From the NCBI GenBank assembly GCA_002377585.1, contig DFQC01000005.1:1-64000 (forward strand): 64,000 nt of DNA. Reading direction: 5' to 3'. The position numbers and the translations under genes are program-made. The notes beneath the pieces were generated by a model. It worked only from the letters and a program-made list of their open reading frames with translations, was not told where the DNA came from and made no database searches. Source of the stretch: Anaerolineales bacterium UBA3499. Its GTDB lineage: Bacteria > Chloroflexota > Anaerolineae > Anaerolineales > UBA11657. How positions within the stretch are numbered: the stretch's first letter is position 1; every line of letters starts with the position of its first letter. Shown one piece after another: positions 28,587 to 38,310 of the stretch.

Positions 28587-30926
28587 CTATTTCGCAGCTT
28601 CAACAATTTCCCAAAGCATGCTAGGACTCAGTGGAATTTCTGTAATCTCTACTTCTGAATCGAACAATGCGTCTTCAATCGCTTGCGCAAAAAGTGCGCC
28701 TACGGGAATTGCCCCAGCTTCTCCTGCACCCTTGATTCCCATTGGATTTAACGGGGATGGGGTAGTAACATGATCTGATTCAATGTTCGGAACATCTAAT
28801 GCAGTTGGAAGAAGATAATCCATGAACGAAGCATTAAGCAATTGACCGCTTTCGTCAAACATTAATTTCTCGTAGAATGCATTACCTATACCTTGAGCAA
28901 CCCCACCCTGAATCTGGCCTTCCAAAATCATAGGATTAATCACTTCTCCACAGTCATGAACTACCACATACTTCTTTATATCAACCAACATTGTTTCAGG
29001 ATCGACTTCAACAATCATGGCATGAATACCATTAGCAGTAGCGCCTCGTTCTGGACCAAAGTAATTGGTTGCCTCTAAACCTGGTTCAGTGCCCGGCTTA
29101 ACAGCACCACGCATGGGGTTGGCTCTTCTTGCTAGCTCTCCTAGACCTATACTCCTCTCGTGATCTGATTGTACCCTAGCTACTCCACCTACTAATTCCA
29201 CTACCTCTTCCTCTGCCTCCAAAGCATCGACTGCCATCTTTAGTGCTTTAGCCCGAACATCACGCGCGGCTTCATTAAACGCATTTCCCGCAACCACAGC
29301 ACCACGACTTGCAAATGTCCCAGCGCCCCAATAAAACTGATCAGTATCACCAGTGACTATATCTACATCTGACACATCCACCCCTAGCTGGTCAGCAACT
29401 ATTTGTGCAAAACTTGTCAAATGGCCTTGCCCTTGAGTGCCGACACCTGTCACCGCAGTCACTTTACCACTAGCTTGGACTTGTACTCGTGCTCCTTCAT
29501 ATGGCCCAATACCTGTGCCTTCCACATAAGCAACTATACCTAAACCCACATAACGTCCTTCAGATTGCAAAGCCGGCTGGGTTTCTTTGACAAATGTTTC
29601 ATAATCTATCATGTCCAGCGCCTTCTTCATTGATGGATCATAGTTCCCACTATCATAAATTAATGGGGCAAAATCCTGGTAAATAATTTCATTGTTATAT
29701 GGGAACTGATCAGGCTCAATAAAATTTCTGCGACGTATTTCTGCCCTGTCAATTCCCATTGTACGAGCAGCTATATCTAACAATCTTTCCATCACAAATA
29801 CTCCATGCTGTCTGCCGGCACCTCGATATGGTGTGACAATTGGAAAATTAGTGAAAACAGCATCGAATTCGCTATAATAATTTGGGATATGATACGGACC
29901 TAGTAAAGTGCATTGACTGTTTATTGGAACAGTTAATCCGTAGGGCGCATATGCACCTGCATCATGTAAAAACTTATCCCATACTCCCAGAATGAGCCCA
30001 CTTGAATCCATAGCTATTTCAGCTGTATGTATCTGACTCCGCTCCTGTGTAGTAGCGAAAAAATTTTCCGACCGATCTTCTATCCATTTAATCGGACGTC
30101 CTATTTTCATAGCAGCCCATGGTAATAACACTTCTTCCTGATAAAACATCATAATCTTGGGGCCAAATCCGCCACCTATAAAAGGAGCGATTACACGCAC
30201 CTGATTCTCTGAAAGCTGGAGCATTTCTGCTAGACCATTACGAATAGGGATGGGAGCCTGAGTTGTATCCCAGATAGTCAGGCGCTGAGCTCGCCTATCC
30301 CAACTAGCCACAATACCACGGTTCTCCATAGCTGCGGCTGCACCATGATCATAAATAAACTCACGCTTTAAAACACATGCTGCTTCCTTTGCGGCCTCAA
30401 AATAATCACCTTTTGTCTGCACCACATGTGCACAAAGATTACTATCTAAGTCATCATGCACAAGTGCACAATCTGCTTCTAAAGCAGTGCTCAAATCTGC
30501 CACCACAGAAAGCGGATCATAATCGACGTATATATCCTGCAAGGCATCTTCAGCTATGTAACGATCTTCAGCTAACACCATTACTAGGGGTTCGCCTACA
30601 AACCTTACTTTTTCTTTTGCCAAGGGAACTTGTGTCCGTTGATTAAACACAATATCCTCTATAGGAGGAGGTGGTACTAATAAAGGTCCAGGCTGCCAGT
30701 AATCACCTAAATCTGCTGCAGTATACACGGCAACAACTCCTTCACGCTGTAATGCCTGTGAAACATCGATACTCACAATTCGCGCGTGAGCATAAGTGCT
30801 TCGCAAAAACGCTGCATGTAACATTTCCGGCAGCTGAACATCGTCTACAAATAACGCCTGACCAGTTAATAGTTGAGGATCTTCATTGCGTACAATAGGT
30901 TGTCCGAAAAACCGAGTAGAACCCAT
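28587..30926 (-). CDS. Molybdenum-binding large subunit of a xanthine dehydrogenase/CoxL-type hydroxylase
   Basis: 779 residues, full length. It has the two Mo-cofactor domains, with GGGFGPK at 251-257, the active-site loop PYRGAGR at 366-372 (not the AYRCSFR of true CO dehydrogenase), QGQGH at 498-502 and the catalytic Glu E736 in GAGEAG. This places it with form-II/aldehyde- or heterocycle-hydroxylating enzymes that insert water-derived oxygen into a ring or aldehyde carbon. The 2Fe-2S and FAD subunits are at 36959 and 37432, separated by five genes from this one. Ribosome site GAGG before ATG 30926. Confidence 0.92.
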   Translation of the reverse strand: MGSTRFFGQPIVRNEDPQLLTGQALFVDDVQLPEMLHAAFLRSTYAHARIVSIDVSQALQREGVVAVYTAADLGDYWQPGPLLVPPPPIEDIVFNQRTQVPLAKEKVRFVGEPLVMVLAEDRYIAEDALQDIYVDYDPLSVVADLSTALEADCALVHDDLDSNLCAHVVQTKGDYFEAAKEAACVLKREFIYDHGAAAAMENRGIVASWDRRAQRLTIWDTTQAPIPIRNGLAEMLQLSENQVRVIAPFIGGGFGPKIMMFYQEEVLLPWAAMKIGRPIKWIEDRSENFFATTQERSQIHTAEIAMDSSGLILGVWDKFLHDAGAYAPYGLTVPINSQCTLLGPYHIPNYYSEFDAVFTNFPIVTPYRGAGRQHGVFVMERLLDIAARTMGIDRAEIRRRNFIEPDQFPYNNEIIYQDFAPLIYDSGNYDPSMKKALDMIDYETFVKETQPALQSEGRYVGLGIVAYVEGTGIGPYEGARVQVQASGKVTAVTGVGTQGQGHLTSFAQIVADQLGVDVSDVDIVTGDTDQFYWGAGTFASRGAVVAGNAFNEAARDVRAKALKMAVDALEAEEEVVELVGGVARVQSDHERSIGLGELARRANPMRGAVKPGTEPGLEATNYFGPERGATANGIHAMIVEVDPETMLVDIKKYVVVHDCGEVINPMILEGQIQGGVAQGIGNAFYEKLMFDESGQLLNASFMDYLLPTALDVPNIESDHVTTPSPLNPMGIKGAGEAGAIPVGALFAQAIEDALFDSEVEITEIPLSPSMLWEIVEAAK

Positions 30927-30941
30927 CAGATTTACCTCTTG

Positions 30942-32609
30942 TCACTCCCTAAAAGCCACAAATCGACCCCAGCATGAAGCCAACTCCATTCCTTTTTGTA
31001 CAAAACACCCGACAAAGTATCGACCACTTTCCATATTTGCTAATGCACCACCCAAATTTTCAGCATGAACAATACCTTTAGGAAACAAGTTGAGATGCAT
31101 ATCTTGATAGTATTGATCTAAAGGATACATTTCATCCCAATCTTTACCAAATCGTTCGTTGAGTTTCTTTTCTGCCTCATCAAACGTTTTGGGGTGAAAC
31201 ACTCTTTGAATGGTATTCATAGGATGTTCCATTGCCACACAATCTATCCCTATCCATTTGATCTTCTTTTCTATACACCAATCAGCAAAATCTGGAGATG
31301 GTCCAGGATGTTTGATCATATAACGAAACTCATTAGAATCTGGGCTATTCCAACCATACTTACAATACCCTGTCTTTATAATAAGGATGTCATTCTCATG
31401 CACATCTACAGCTTCCTCTATCATCTCAGGAGTATATACACTGGAGTCACTAACCTTATCTGAAATATCAGCTACCGCTCCTGCACCAACCCAATAGTCC
31501 AAAGGGGTTTCGCCTATACTTCTACCACTGATGCTAAAATGTTTTTCGCCGTCCATATGAGTAGCTAAATGAAAGCTAGCCCGACAATTCGCATTGTTTC
31601 GACCCATACCAAAGTTGTGACCTCCAACACGCTTTGTGTAATCAATACTTAAGGGTATGTAATTCGCCCATTGAGGAGTCTGCACACTAAATGGTAAGGT
31701 CATATCCAACATCTCAGCAGTTCCCATAGCAGCAAAGAAGTTGGATGATTCCATTCCATCAGGCGGCAATATAGCTACTGCACGTGACCACGCTGATTCA
31801 ACCTCCATGAACGGCAATGGCTGTACCATTACCCAAGCACGCTGATTGCCAATTTCATTGATTTGCCCACCAAGAGACTCAGCCAATAACATGCCTGATT
31901 TTGGCATAGTGACATGCGTTAACTCATAGTACCAATCCTGAGGAAACAATTCATCCCAATCCTTACCATATACTTCTTGTGCTTTAGCTTGTGCTTTCTC
32001 AAATTCCCGTTCATGCATATAACGCAAATTGGTGTTCATAGGATGCTCTGCACATCCACAATCCACACCAATTAATTTTATGTTCATGTCCATTGCCCAA
32101 TCAAAAAATTCTGGCGAAGGCCCAGGATGCCGAAGATAAAACCCGAACTCCTTATTTTCTATGCCACCTTGTGCAGATTCGTTTAACACATCAGGTTGAT
32201 CATACCCATACTTGTGATATCCCGTATTGATTATCAAAATATCGCCCGATTTAACTTCCGCTCGACTCGTTATCATTTCTGGTGTATATAAACTATAGTC
32301 GGAAACATCATCAGAAATATCTACAACCACGCCTTCACCACATAAATCACTCAATGGAATATCAGCAATAGCTCGTTCTCCAGAATGAAAAGCACGAGGT
32401 CCTACGAGATGAGTACCAGTGTTATTGCTCCATTCAATCAATTGACCATTTGCACCTTGACCGCCAATGAAAGAGCCCGTAAGCCTCTTAAAAAACTGTA
32501 TCTGCAAAGGCATCTCTCCCGGCCACGGTGGTGTAAAAATACTCATTGCTTGAGTCAGGTCAAACCATCTTGCATCAGTCATTAAGCGGATAAATTTGTC
32601 ACTTTGCAT
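30942..32609 (-). CDS. Double cyclase-family (PF04199-type) hydrolase, one active and one degenerate half
   Basis: 555 residues, two repeats of about 275. Both have YTPEMI, a D-I-L-I-I segment, KYG, HPGPSP and EHPMNT. The cyclase family (kynurenine formamidase, isatin hydrolase) uses a divalent metal held by HxGTHxDxPxH. The C-terminal half keeps the ligands (H347, H351, D353, H357); in the N-terminal half the matching positions are N63, H67, V69 and A73, so it is probably inactive and structural. Family members open small cyclic amides. GGAG ribosome site; it starts 43 bases after the AllG-like gene and ends 15 bases before the molybdenum subunit. Confidence 0.85.
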   Translation of the reverse strand: MQSDKFIRLMTDARWFDLTQAMSIFTPPWPGEMPLQIQFFKRLTGSFIGGQGANGQLIEWSNNTGTHLVGPRAFHSGERAIADIPLSDLCGEGVVVDISDDVSDYSLYTPEMITSRAEVKSGDILIINTGYHKYGYDQPDVLNESAQGGIENKEFGFYLRHPGPSPEFFDWAMDMNIKLIGVDCGCAEHPMNTNLRYMHEREFEKAQAKAQEVYGKDWDELFPQDWYYELTHVTMPKSGMLLAESLGGQINEIGNQRAWVMVQPLPFMEVESAWSRAVAILPPDGMESSNFFAAMGTAEMLDMTLPFSVQTPQWANYIPLSIDYTKRVGGHNFGMGRNNANCRASFHLATHMDGEKHFSISGRSIGETPLDYWVGAGAVADISDKVSDSSVYTPEMIEEAVDVHENDILIIKTGYCKYGWNSPDSNEFRYMIKHPGPSPDFADWCIEKKIKWIGIDCVAMEHPMNTIQRVFHPKTFDEAEKKLNERFGKDWDEMYPLDQYYQDMHLNLFPKGIVHAENLGGALANMESGRYFVGCFVQKGMELASCWGRFVAFRE

Positions 32610-32652
32610 CTAAATCTCCTTTGTTAAACACCATTCACTCAAGTTACACTTT

Positions 32653-33909
32653 TCACACTAAACCATAATGCTCTGCATAAGAGACCAAAGCATCTTCAAA
32701 TACATTCATTGGAGGTCGTACTAATCCAGCTCCTACCTGACCAACTCCCGCATCCCTATGAGCAATACCTGTGTTTATACGAGGAGTGATACCCAACTCT
32801 ACCACTTTGCGGATATCGACTCCGACTGGAGTTCCACGGAAATTCAGTGCTGGGATAGTAAAATGACTGTGCTCAGATACCGTAATCTCGTACATTTCCA
32901 TAGTAGCATTTATAGCGTCTTGTGGTGTGCCACTAACAAACGCAACGATTGCTGGCGCAGAAGCCATGGCAAAACCACCGATTCCAACCGTCTCGGTAAT
33001 GGTACTATCACCTATATCACCACTAGCATCCTCAGCAGTAAAACCCGGAAAATACAGACCGTCTGGCTGTCCAACTGGACCTGTAAACCACTTATCTCCT
33101 AAGCCACTTATACGAATCCCTAGTTCAGTACCATTACGAGCCATGATTGTCATTAATGTACTACCATCGACACCATGAGCAGCATCAGCCATAGATTTGC
33201 ACGCAGCCATTACAGGATTTAACACACTCAGTGCATTGTCTGCCAGAAATTGTAGCGCTTCGGAAGCAATATTACTATCAATAGCAAGTTTGGTGACCAT
33301 AGGAGCAAGTTTTGCAGTATAAAGAATTGATCCCGCTTTATTTCGATTATGACCTTCATCACCCATATGTAATGATTCTGATAGCAACTGTCGAACATCT
33401 ATTCCATTTTCGCTCTTCACAAGAGCTTCCGACAAGACCGGAGCCAAAACATCATTCATCCAACGCAATTTTGTGATCACATCATCGCTAAATGCTCCAT
33501 ACCTAAGTACCTTTCCATATCCTTCGTTTAGATTACTATAGGCAACGTTGCCATGAGTAGTATTAGTCACCTCATAGACTTTCATAGATGCAGTCGTAAC
33601 TCCAGCCATTGGACCAACACTACTGTGCTCGTGGCACGGAGCAAACTTGACTTCACCTGCTTCTACCATACTTACTGCATCAGTTTCATTATCAACCAGG
33701 CCTTCAAATATTAATCCACCTATCACAGCCCCTTGCATTGGACCAGACATTTGTTCCCACTCAACGGGAGGACCTGCATGCAGCAGCAAATTGTCCTCCA
33801 TATTTGGAATAACATCCCTAGCAGTAGCAATGCCTGTAAGAATAGGACGCGCTGACATCATACGTTCTACAGCTATATCATTTGCTTGATCAATTTTGAT
33901 TTTTGCCAA
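32653..33909 (-). CDS. DUF1116 protein, AllG-like (oxamate carbamoyltransferase subunit homologue)
   Basis: 418 residues, the length of YlbE/AllG. Recognisable segments include GPPVEWEQMSGPMQGAVIGG near residue 47 and the His-rich PCHEHSSVGPMAGVT. In E. coli AllG works with AllF and AllH to transfer a carbamoyl group between oxalurate and phosphate. The start is TTG at 33909: GGAGG lies seven bases upstream and the reading frame begins with the expected lysine-rich stretch. It follows the AllF-like gene by 12 bases. Confidence 0.85.
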   Translation of the reverse strand: MAKIKIDQANDIAVERMMSARPILTGIATARDVIPNMEDNLLLHAGPPVEWEQMSGPMQGAVIGGLIFEGLVDNETDAVSMVEAGEVKFAPCHEHSSVGPMAGVTTASMKVYEVTNTTHGNVAYSNLNEGYGKVLRYGAFSDDVITKLRWMNDVLAPVLSEALVKSENGIDVRQLLSESLHMGDEGHNRNKAGSILYTAKLAPMVTKLAIDSNIASEALQFLADNALSVLNPVMAACKSMADAAHGVDGSTLMTIMARNGTELGIRISGLGDKWFTGPVGQPDGLYFPGFTAEDASGDIGDSTITETVGIGGFAMASAPAIVAFVSGTPQDAINATMEMYEITVSEHSHFTIPALNFRGTPVGVDIRKVVELGITPRINTGIAHRDAGVGQVGAGLVRPPMNVFEDALVSYAEHYGLV

Positions 33910-33921
33910 AATTACCTCCTA

Positions 33922-35640
33922 TTAGCTTTTCATCTTTGCCAATAAATCCATTAGATTGTCTTTCCCTTGAGCAGGTGGCTGCCAATCAACATGGATTGCC
34001 TCAGCGCCTTGTCTGATTAAACTTTCGTAGAAAGATTCTAATCCTACATTTATGGCCGCCAAAGATTGTCCGGAACTATCCAATACAACCGGTCTTAAGC
34101 TCGCTTTTGAGGTTGTGTTCAATCCGGAAATTATGTTACCAACATAAATTGCCGCCTCATCAGCGTTAGTTTCTATGTGCGCACCTGCTTTCCTCAATAT
34201 ATTTGTTTGAGCAACTACATCTTGCGGGTCACTTACGGTTCCAACCACCAATACAACTACTTCCAAGTGACGTCCCGAGCGACGTGCTAGTGATTTGGCC
34301 TCAGATATAATCGGCGCTAATTCGGCCGCAGGGTTTGAGTGTGATCCATAGCCAAGTACTACGTCCAACAATATTACTGCTGTCTCTGGGTCAGCAGCTT
34401 CTTGCTTAAAACGCCTCAAACGCAAATCCGAATCTATCATTGGGTGTAACCGACCAATGGTAAATTCGTCCTCTCCCATATCTATAATTGTATGCTTATG
34501 ACTAGATGCATGATCATCCAGTTTGTATGACTCATCGATAGGAATATTAGAATAAACCCCTGTAGTAAATGCACGCAGGACCAACAAAGTCTCATAAGCC
34601 AGAGTACCGCCTGAAAACAGGCCGCGTATATAGCGCTGTGAAGACGCAAATTTCTTTTGAGAATCCGACTTCATATTAGTGGAAAGGTCCAACTTGTCAC
34701 ATAACTCAATCGCTAACTTGGCTGCTTCACGTAAGGTAGATGCAAAAAACACATTGCCTATTTGATAGGCTGGGGGAGCATAACCTAGAAAATTAACAAC
34801 CACCGGTTTTTCTAGTGCATGCAGTACTTGCATCAACTCCATTGCAGAACGCGATGAGATTGGTTTAGACGTTAATATTATGACCTTAGTATTTGTGTCT
34901 CTGTTAAGCACATCTAGCGCCTGTCGAGAAGTAATACCTCCAACCTGCTGATTCAAATCACGTCCACCAGTACCAATAGCATTGGTTATACCAGAACCTA
35001 AGTTGTCAATAGTCACGGTTAAAGCCTGTAGTCCTGTACCTGATGCAGCCACAATACCTACCGAACCTGATTGGCTTTGATTTGCAAAACCTAAACCCAC
35101 TCCATCAATCACAGCAGTCCCACAATCTGGACCCATAACCAACAATCCTTTGTCTGCTGCCATTGTCTTTAACGACACTTCATCTTCCAGAGAAACGTTG
35201 TCACTATAAAGAAAAACGTGTTTGCCAAAACCAAGAGCTTCACGTGCAACCCCTGCAGCATAACGTCCAGGAACAGAAACTATAACCCATTGACTGTTTG
35301 GTAATGTTCTAACAGCCATATCCAGACTACGAGGACGAAACTCCTGATCATCTGCTATCAACTTACGTTTATTTAGTAATACATCTACATGTTTAAGTGC
35401 AGCTGATGCTTGGGATACACTGTCAGCCTTAACTGCAATAATGAGGTCCTCTGCCACAGCGATTCTGCAGGAACTCGGTAGTAGTCCACTCTGATCTAAC
35501 ACATCCTTATTAGCCTGCGTACCCATCATTACTCCAGCATCAAGCACACCATCTAATTCAAGCATACCTTTTTGCAGCTGCATTAACACCACTGAGTCGA
35601 AGTATGTACCAGACCGTATTTCACCAGTTACGTTTGTCAT
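33922..35640 (-). CDS. FdrA/AllF-like acyl-CoA-synthetase-fold protein
   Basis: 572 residues, the length of E. coli FdrA. Its domains resemble succinyl-CoA synthetase alpha-like CoA-binding and ligase folds: MGPDCGTAVIDG (169-180), AASGTGLQ (198-205) and GTGGRDLNQ (223-231). The usual phospho-His loop of succinyl-CoA synthetase is not evident. With the AllG- and AllH-like proteins it should form a carbamoyltransferase, written for oxamate as carbamoyl phosphate plus oxamate giving oxalurate; in catabolism it runs in reverse, trapping the carbamoyl group as carbamoyl phosphate. Confidence 0.85.
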   Translation of the reverse strand: MTNVTGEIRSGTYFDSVVLMQLQKGMLELDGVLDAGVMMGTQANKDVLDQSGLLPSSCRIAVAEDLIIAVKADSVSQASAALKHVDVLLNKRKLIADDQEFRPRSLDMAVRTLPNSQWVIVSVPGRYAAGVAREALGFGKHVFLYSDNVSLEDEVSLKTMAADKGLLVMGPDCGTAVIDGVGLGFANQSQSGSVGIVAASGTGLQALTVTIDNLGSGITNAIGTGGRDLNQQVGGITSRQALDVLNRDTNTKVIILTSKPISSRSAMELMQVLHALEKPVVVNFLGYAPPAYQIGNVFFASTLREAAKLAIELCDKLDLSTNMKSDSQKKFASSQRYIRGLFSGGTLAYETLLVLRAFTTGVYSNIPIDESYKLDDHASSHKHTIIDMGEDEFTIGRLHPMIDSDLRLRRFKQEAADPETAVILLDVVLGYGSHSNPAAELAPIISEAKSLARRSGRHLEVVVLVVGTVSDPQDVVAQTNILRKAGAHIETNADEAAIYVGNIISGLNTTSKASLRPVVLDSSGQSLAAINVGLESFYESLIRQGAEAIHVDWQPPAQGKDNLMDLLAKMKS

Positions 35641-35657
35641 ATATAACCAATAAATTC

Positions 35658-36959
35658 TTATATAAGTACTGACTCTATTTGTGATGCCAGAAAAAATAGA
35701 GTCTCATCTTTTCCAAAACGACCCGTTAATTGCAACCCAAAGGGCAATCTATCGCCATTCTTGCCAGAGGGCATTCCTATAGTAGGCAAACCACTATGGG
35801 TCCAAGGTAAATTCATTACGGGATCACCAGTGCTGTCCAACCCATTAGGAGCTACTCCAGGAGCCGAAGGAGATATCCACAAATCTATCTGATTCCGATC
35901 CATTAATGCAGTCAATTCCTTTCGCAACGTAGACCTACCTTGAAGAGCAACATTTAAATCATGTTCCGAAACTGATTGACCTCTTAATATCAATTCAACA
36001 GTTTTGGGATGATACTTATTAGTATAACTCGCAAACCAATTCTCATGAACACTCGCTGCTTCGGCAGCCACTAGTAAATTATGTCTAACAAATATATCTT
36101 CAAAATCAAGCATGGCAGTGACTGATTTTATGTCAAACCCAGCGTTAGCAAGTCGATCACAAGTAGCATAAAATTGCATCGTGCCTTCATCAGAAACATT
36201 GTCCAGATAAACGCCTTCTGGTACACCTAAACTTATAGATTGGTTTTCCTTCGTGTCTGTTATTTCTGTGTTCCACTTCTCAACCAACTGTGTAGCTGCA
36301 CATGCAGCGGTGGCAACATCAGGAGCAAAAGTACCAACATGATCTACTGAAGGAGATAAAGGTATCACACCAGACCGAGAAATACGATCATAGGTTGGTT
36401 TATATCCAACAACACCGCAAAAAGCAGCGGGGCGAGTAATTGATCCTATGGTTTGTGTACCTAATGATAGAAGGCATAATCCCGAGCTTACAGCAGCTGC
36501 TGATCCGCTACTAGATCCACCAGGAGTACATAAAATATTATGTGGGTTCCTTGTAGGGCCAGGTGCAAAGTAAGCGAATTCGGTGGTAATCGTTTTACCT
36601 ATTACTAGAGCCCCTGCCTTCTTTAGAAGCGTCACACTTTCAGCTTCAGTGCCTTGCAAAACATCTGTAGGAACATTGCTACCAGCACTAGTAATGTGAC
36701 CATCTACATGAAATATATCTTTCACTCCTACAATTAATCCAAAAAGAGGAGGACGGTTTTTTGGATCTGGATACTGTTCAAACAATGCTCTAGCTTCAAT
36801 GCGCAAGCGATTGAAACGTTCTGACTCAGGAACAAAAGCATATACTTCCTGCTCTTTTAATATAAAGTGGCTTTCCAATTGTTCCAAATAATCTAGGAAA
36901 TTATTAAAACTACCGTTCTTGAAACTAGACAATGAACCATTTACCACTGATGACAACAT
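35658..36959 (-). CDS. Amidase-signature hydrolase, malonamidase/AtzF-like
   Basis: 433 residues. The Ser-cisSer-Lys triad is K80 (VGVKDIFH), S149 (PGGSSSGS) and S173 (IGSITRPAAFCG); the 24-residue spacing between the two serines fits the family. Amidase-signature enzymes of this length include malonamidase E2, which hydrolyses malonamate to malonate and ammonia, and the amidase domain of allophanate hydrolase. The start overlaps the stop of the 2Fe-2S subunit gene as TAATG, so translation is coupled. In this operon a monoamide of a dicarboxylate is the likely substrate. Confidence 0.88.
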   Translation of the reverse strand: MLSSVVNGSLSSFKNGSFNNFLDYLEQLESHFILKEQEVYAFVPESERFNRLRIEARALFEQYPDPKNRPPLFGLIVGVKDIFHVDGHITSAGSNVPTDVLQGTEAESVTLLKKAGALVIGKTITTEFAYFAPGPTRNPHNILCTPGGSSSGSAAAVSSGLCLLSLGTQTIGSITRPAAFCGVVGYKPTYDRISRSGVIPLSPSVDHVGTFAPDVATAACAATQLVEKWNTEITDTKENQSISLGVPEGVYLDNVSDEGTMQFYATCDRLANAGFDIKSVTAMLDFEDIFVRHNLLVAAEAASVHENWFASYTNKYHPKTVELILRGQSVSEHDLNVALQGRSTLRKELTALMDRNQIDLWISPSAPGVAPNGLDSTGDPVMNLPWTHSGLPTIGMPSGKNGDRLPFGLQLTGRFGKDETLFFLASQIESVLI

Positions 36960-37435
36960 TATGAATCACGCTCCAAATATAGTTTCACAGCATTCACTAT
37001 GTTTTGATAACCAGTACACCTACACAAATTTCCAGATATGGCAGCCCGAATTTCTTCTTCCGATGGACTCGGGTTATCATCTAGAAAAGGAATGAGGCTC
37101 ATCAATATACCTGGAGTACAAAACCCACATTGCAACCCATGTGCTTCGCGGAATGCTTCTTGAAGGGGATGTAAATCAGTTGCTTTGGTTGCCATACCTT
37201 CTACTGTGGTTATTTGCTGTCCGTGTACCTGTACTGCAAACATCAAGCATGACCTGACAGATATTCCATTTAATATCACAGTGCAGGCCCCGCAAACACC
37301 ATGTTCGCAACCAACATGCGTGCCTGTCAAACCAAGTTCGTGACGTATAAAATCACTTAACAACATGCGCGCTTCTACAGAAGATGTATGTTTTGTGCCA
37401 TTAATAGTAACCTTTATCAAATGATTGTCACTCAT
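36959..37435 (-). CDS. 2Fe-2S subunit of the molybdenum hydroxylase
   Basis: 158 residues. The plant-type cluster is CEHGVCGACTV plus a following Cys, and the second cluster is CGFCTPG together with CRCTG near the C-terminus. It passes electrons from molybdenum to FAD. Its first codon overlaps the end of the FAD-subunit gene by four bases (ATGA) and its end overlaps the amidase start by one base. The partner large subunit is encoded at 28587-30926. Confidence 0.95.
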   Translation of the reverse strand: MSDNHLIKVTINGTKHTSSVEARMLLSDFIRHELGLTGTHVGCEHGVCGACTVILNGISVRSCLMFAVQVHGQQITTVEGMATKATDLHPLQEAFREAHGLQCGFCTPGILMSLIPFLDDNPSPSEEEIRAAISGNLCRCTGYQNIVNAVKLYLERDS

Positions 37436-38310
37436 GTTTCTTTAGCCCGCCCATATGCTAATTTCAATGCTCGCTTAGTTAGTATGCAAGCTAAATGCCT
37501 CTGGTAATTTACCGTAGCATGTAAACTTTCCATCGGCATAATCTCCTCTTCTGAAGCTTTGTTAGCAACTTGACTTATCAGTTCATCCGATAGAGTTTCT
37601 CCAACCAGCATATCAGCTGACTGCTTTGCTTCCAGAGGTGCATCTGATAGATTCAAATACACCAAACGGGCCTTCCTACAAATATAATCACTATCTAACG
37701 TTATCACTGCTGCTATACCGGCCATGGCGTAATCTCCCGACCGACGAGAAACCTCTAGAAATGCCCACCCAGTAGAGGCCGCATGAAAAGGCACTTCTAA
37801 TTCAACCAATATTTCACTAGAGTCAATAGCAGTTTCAAAATACCCTCTAAAAAAATCATCGCTATTAATCCAACGCGATCCATTGGTGGATTGGACCCGA
37901 AATCTGGACTTGGTAGCTAAAGCTACTACCGGAAGCTCGGCAGCTGGATCCGCGTGAGCTATATTCCCACCTACAGTACCTCTATTACGTATCTGAGGAT
38001 GAGCAATGTAGGGAAGAGATTCATGTAATAAAGAAACTCTATCAGCAATTAAAGGATCATCCTCAACTTCACTTAGTCGAGTCATAGCACCAATATGTAA
38101 AACTGCACTCTCCTTGGAGGATATATAAGAGAGTTCTGCCAGCAAGTTTAAGTCAAGCAGCACAGTAGGTTGCATTATACGGAAATTCATAGCCGGAATT
38201 AGACTCTGCCCACCTGCCAGAATTCTGGCTTCATCACCATACTGTGCTTTCAGCACCAATGCTTCTTCCAATGACTCAGGTGCATAATATTTGAAGCTTG
38301 CTGGTTTCAT
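37432..38310 (-). CDS. FAD-binding medium subunit of the molybdenum hydroxylase
   Basis: 292 residues of the CoxM/XdhB type. FAD contacts are shown by LAGGQSLIP near 32-40 and GTVGGNIAHADPAAELP near 111-127. It is the first gene of the operon and follows a 174-base divergent gap shared with the CoA-transferase. Gene order (FAD, 2Fe-2S, amidase, AllF, AllG, cyclase, Mo subunit, AllH) splits the hydroxylase subunits around the carbamoyltransferase genes. Confidence 0.93.
   Translation of the reverse strand: MKPASFKYYAPESLEEALVLKAQYGDEARILAGGQSLIPAMNFRIMQPTVLLDLNLLAELSYISSKESAVLHIGAMTRLSEVEDDPLIADRVSLLHESLPYIAHPQIRNRGTVGGNIAHADPAAELPVVALATKSRFRVQSTNGSRWINSDDFFRGYFETAIDSSEILVELEVPFHAASTGWAFLEVSRRSGDYAMAGIAAVITLDSDYICRKARLVYLNLSDAPLEAKQSADMLVGETLSDELISQVANKASEEEIMPMESLHATVNYQRHLACILTKRALKLAYGRAKET

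Noticed and set aside
28587..30926. Annotation as aerobic CO dehydrogenase
   Set aside because: The active-site loop is PYRGAGR, not the AYRCSFR of CO-oxidising form I enzymes.
33922..35640. Annotation as succinyl-CoA synthetase alpha subunit
   Set aside because: Length, gene context with AllG and AllH homologues and FdrA-type motifs (GPDCGTA, GTGGRD) point to FdrA/AllF instead.
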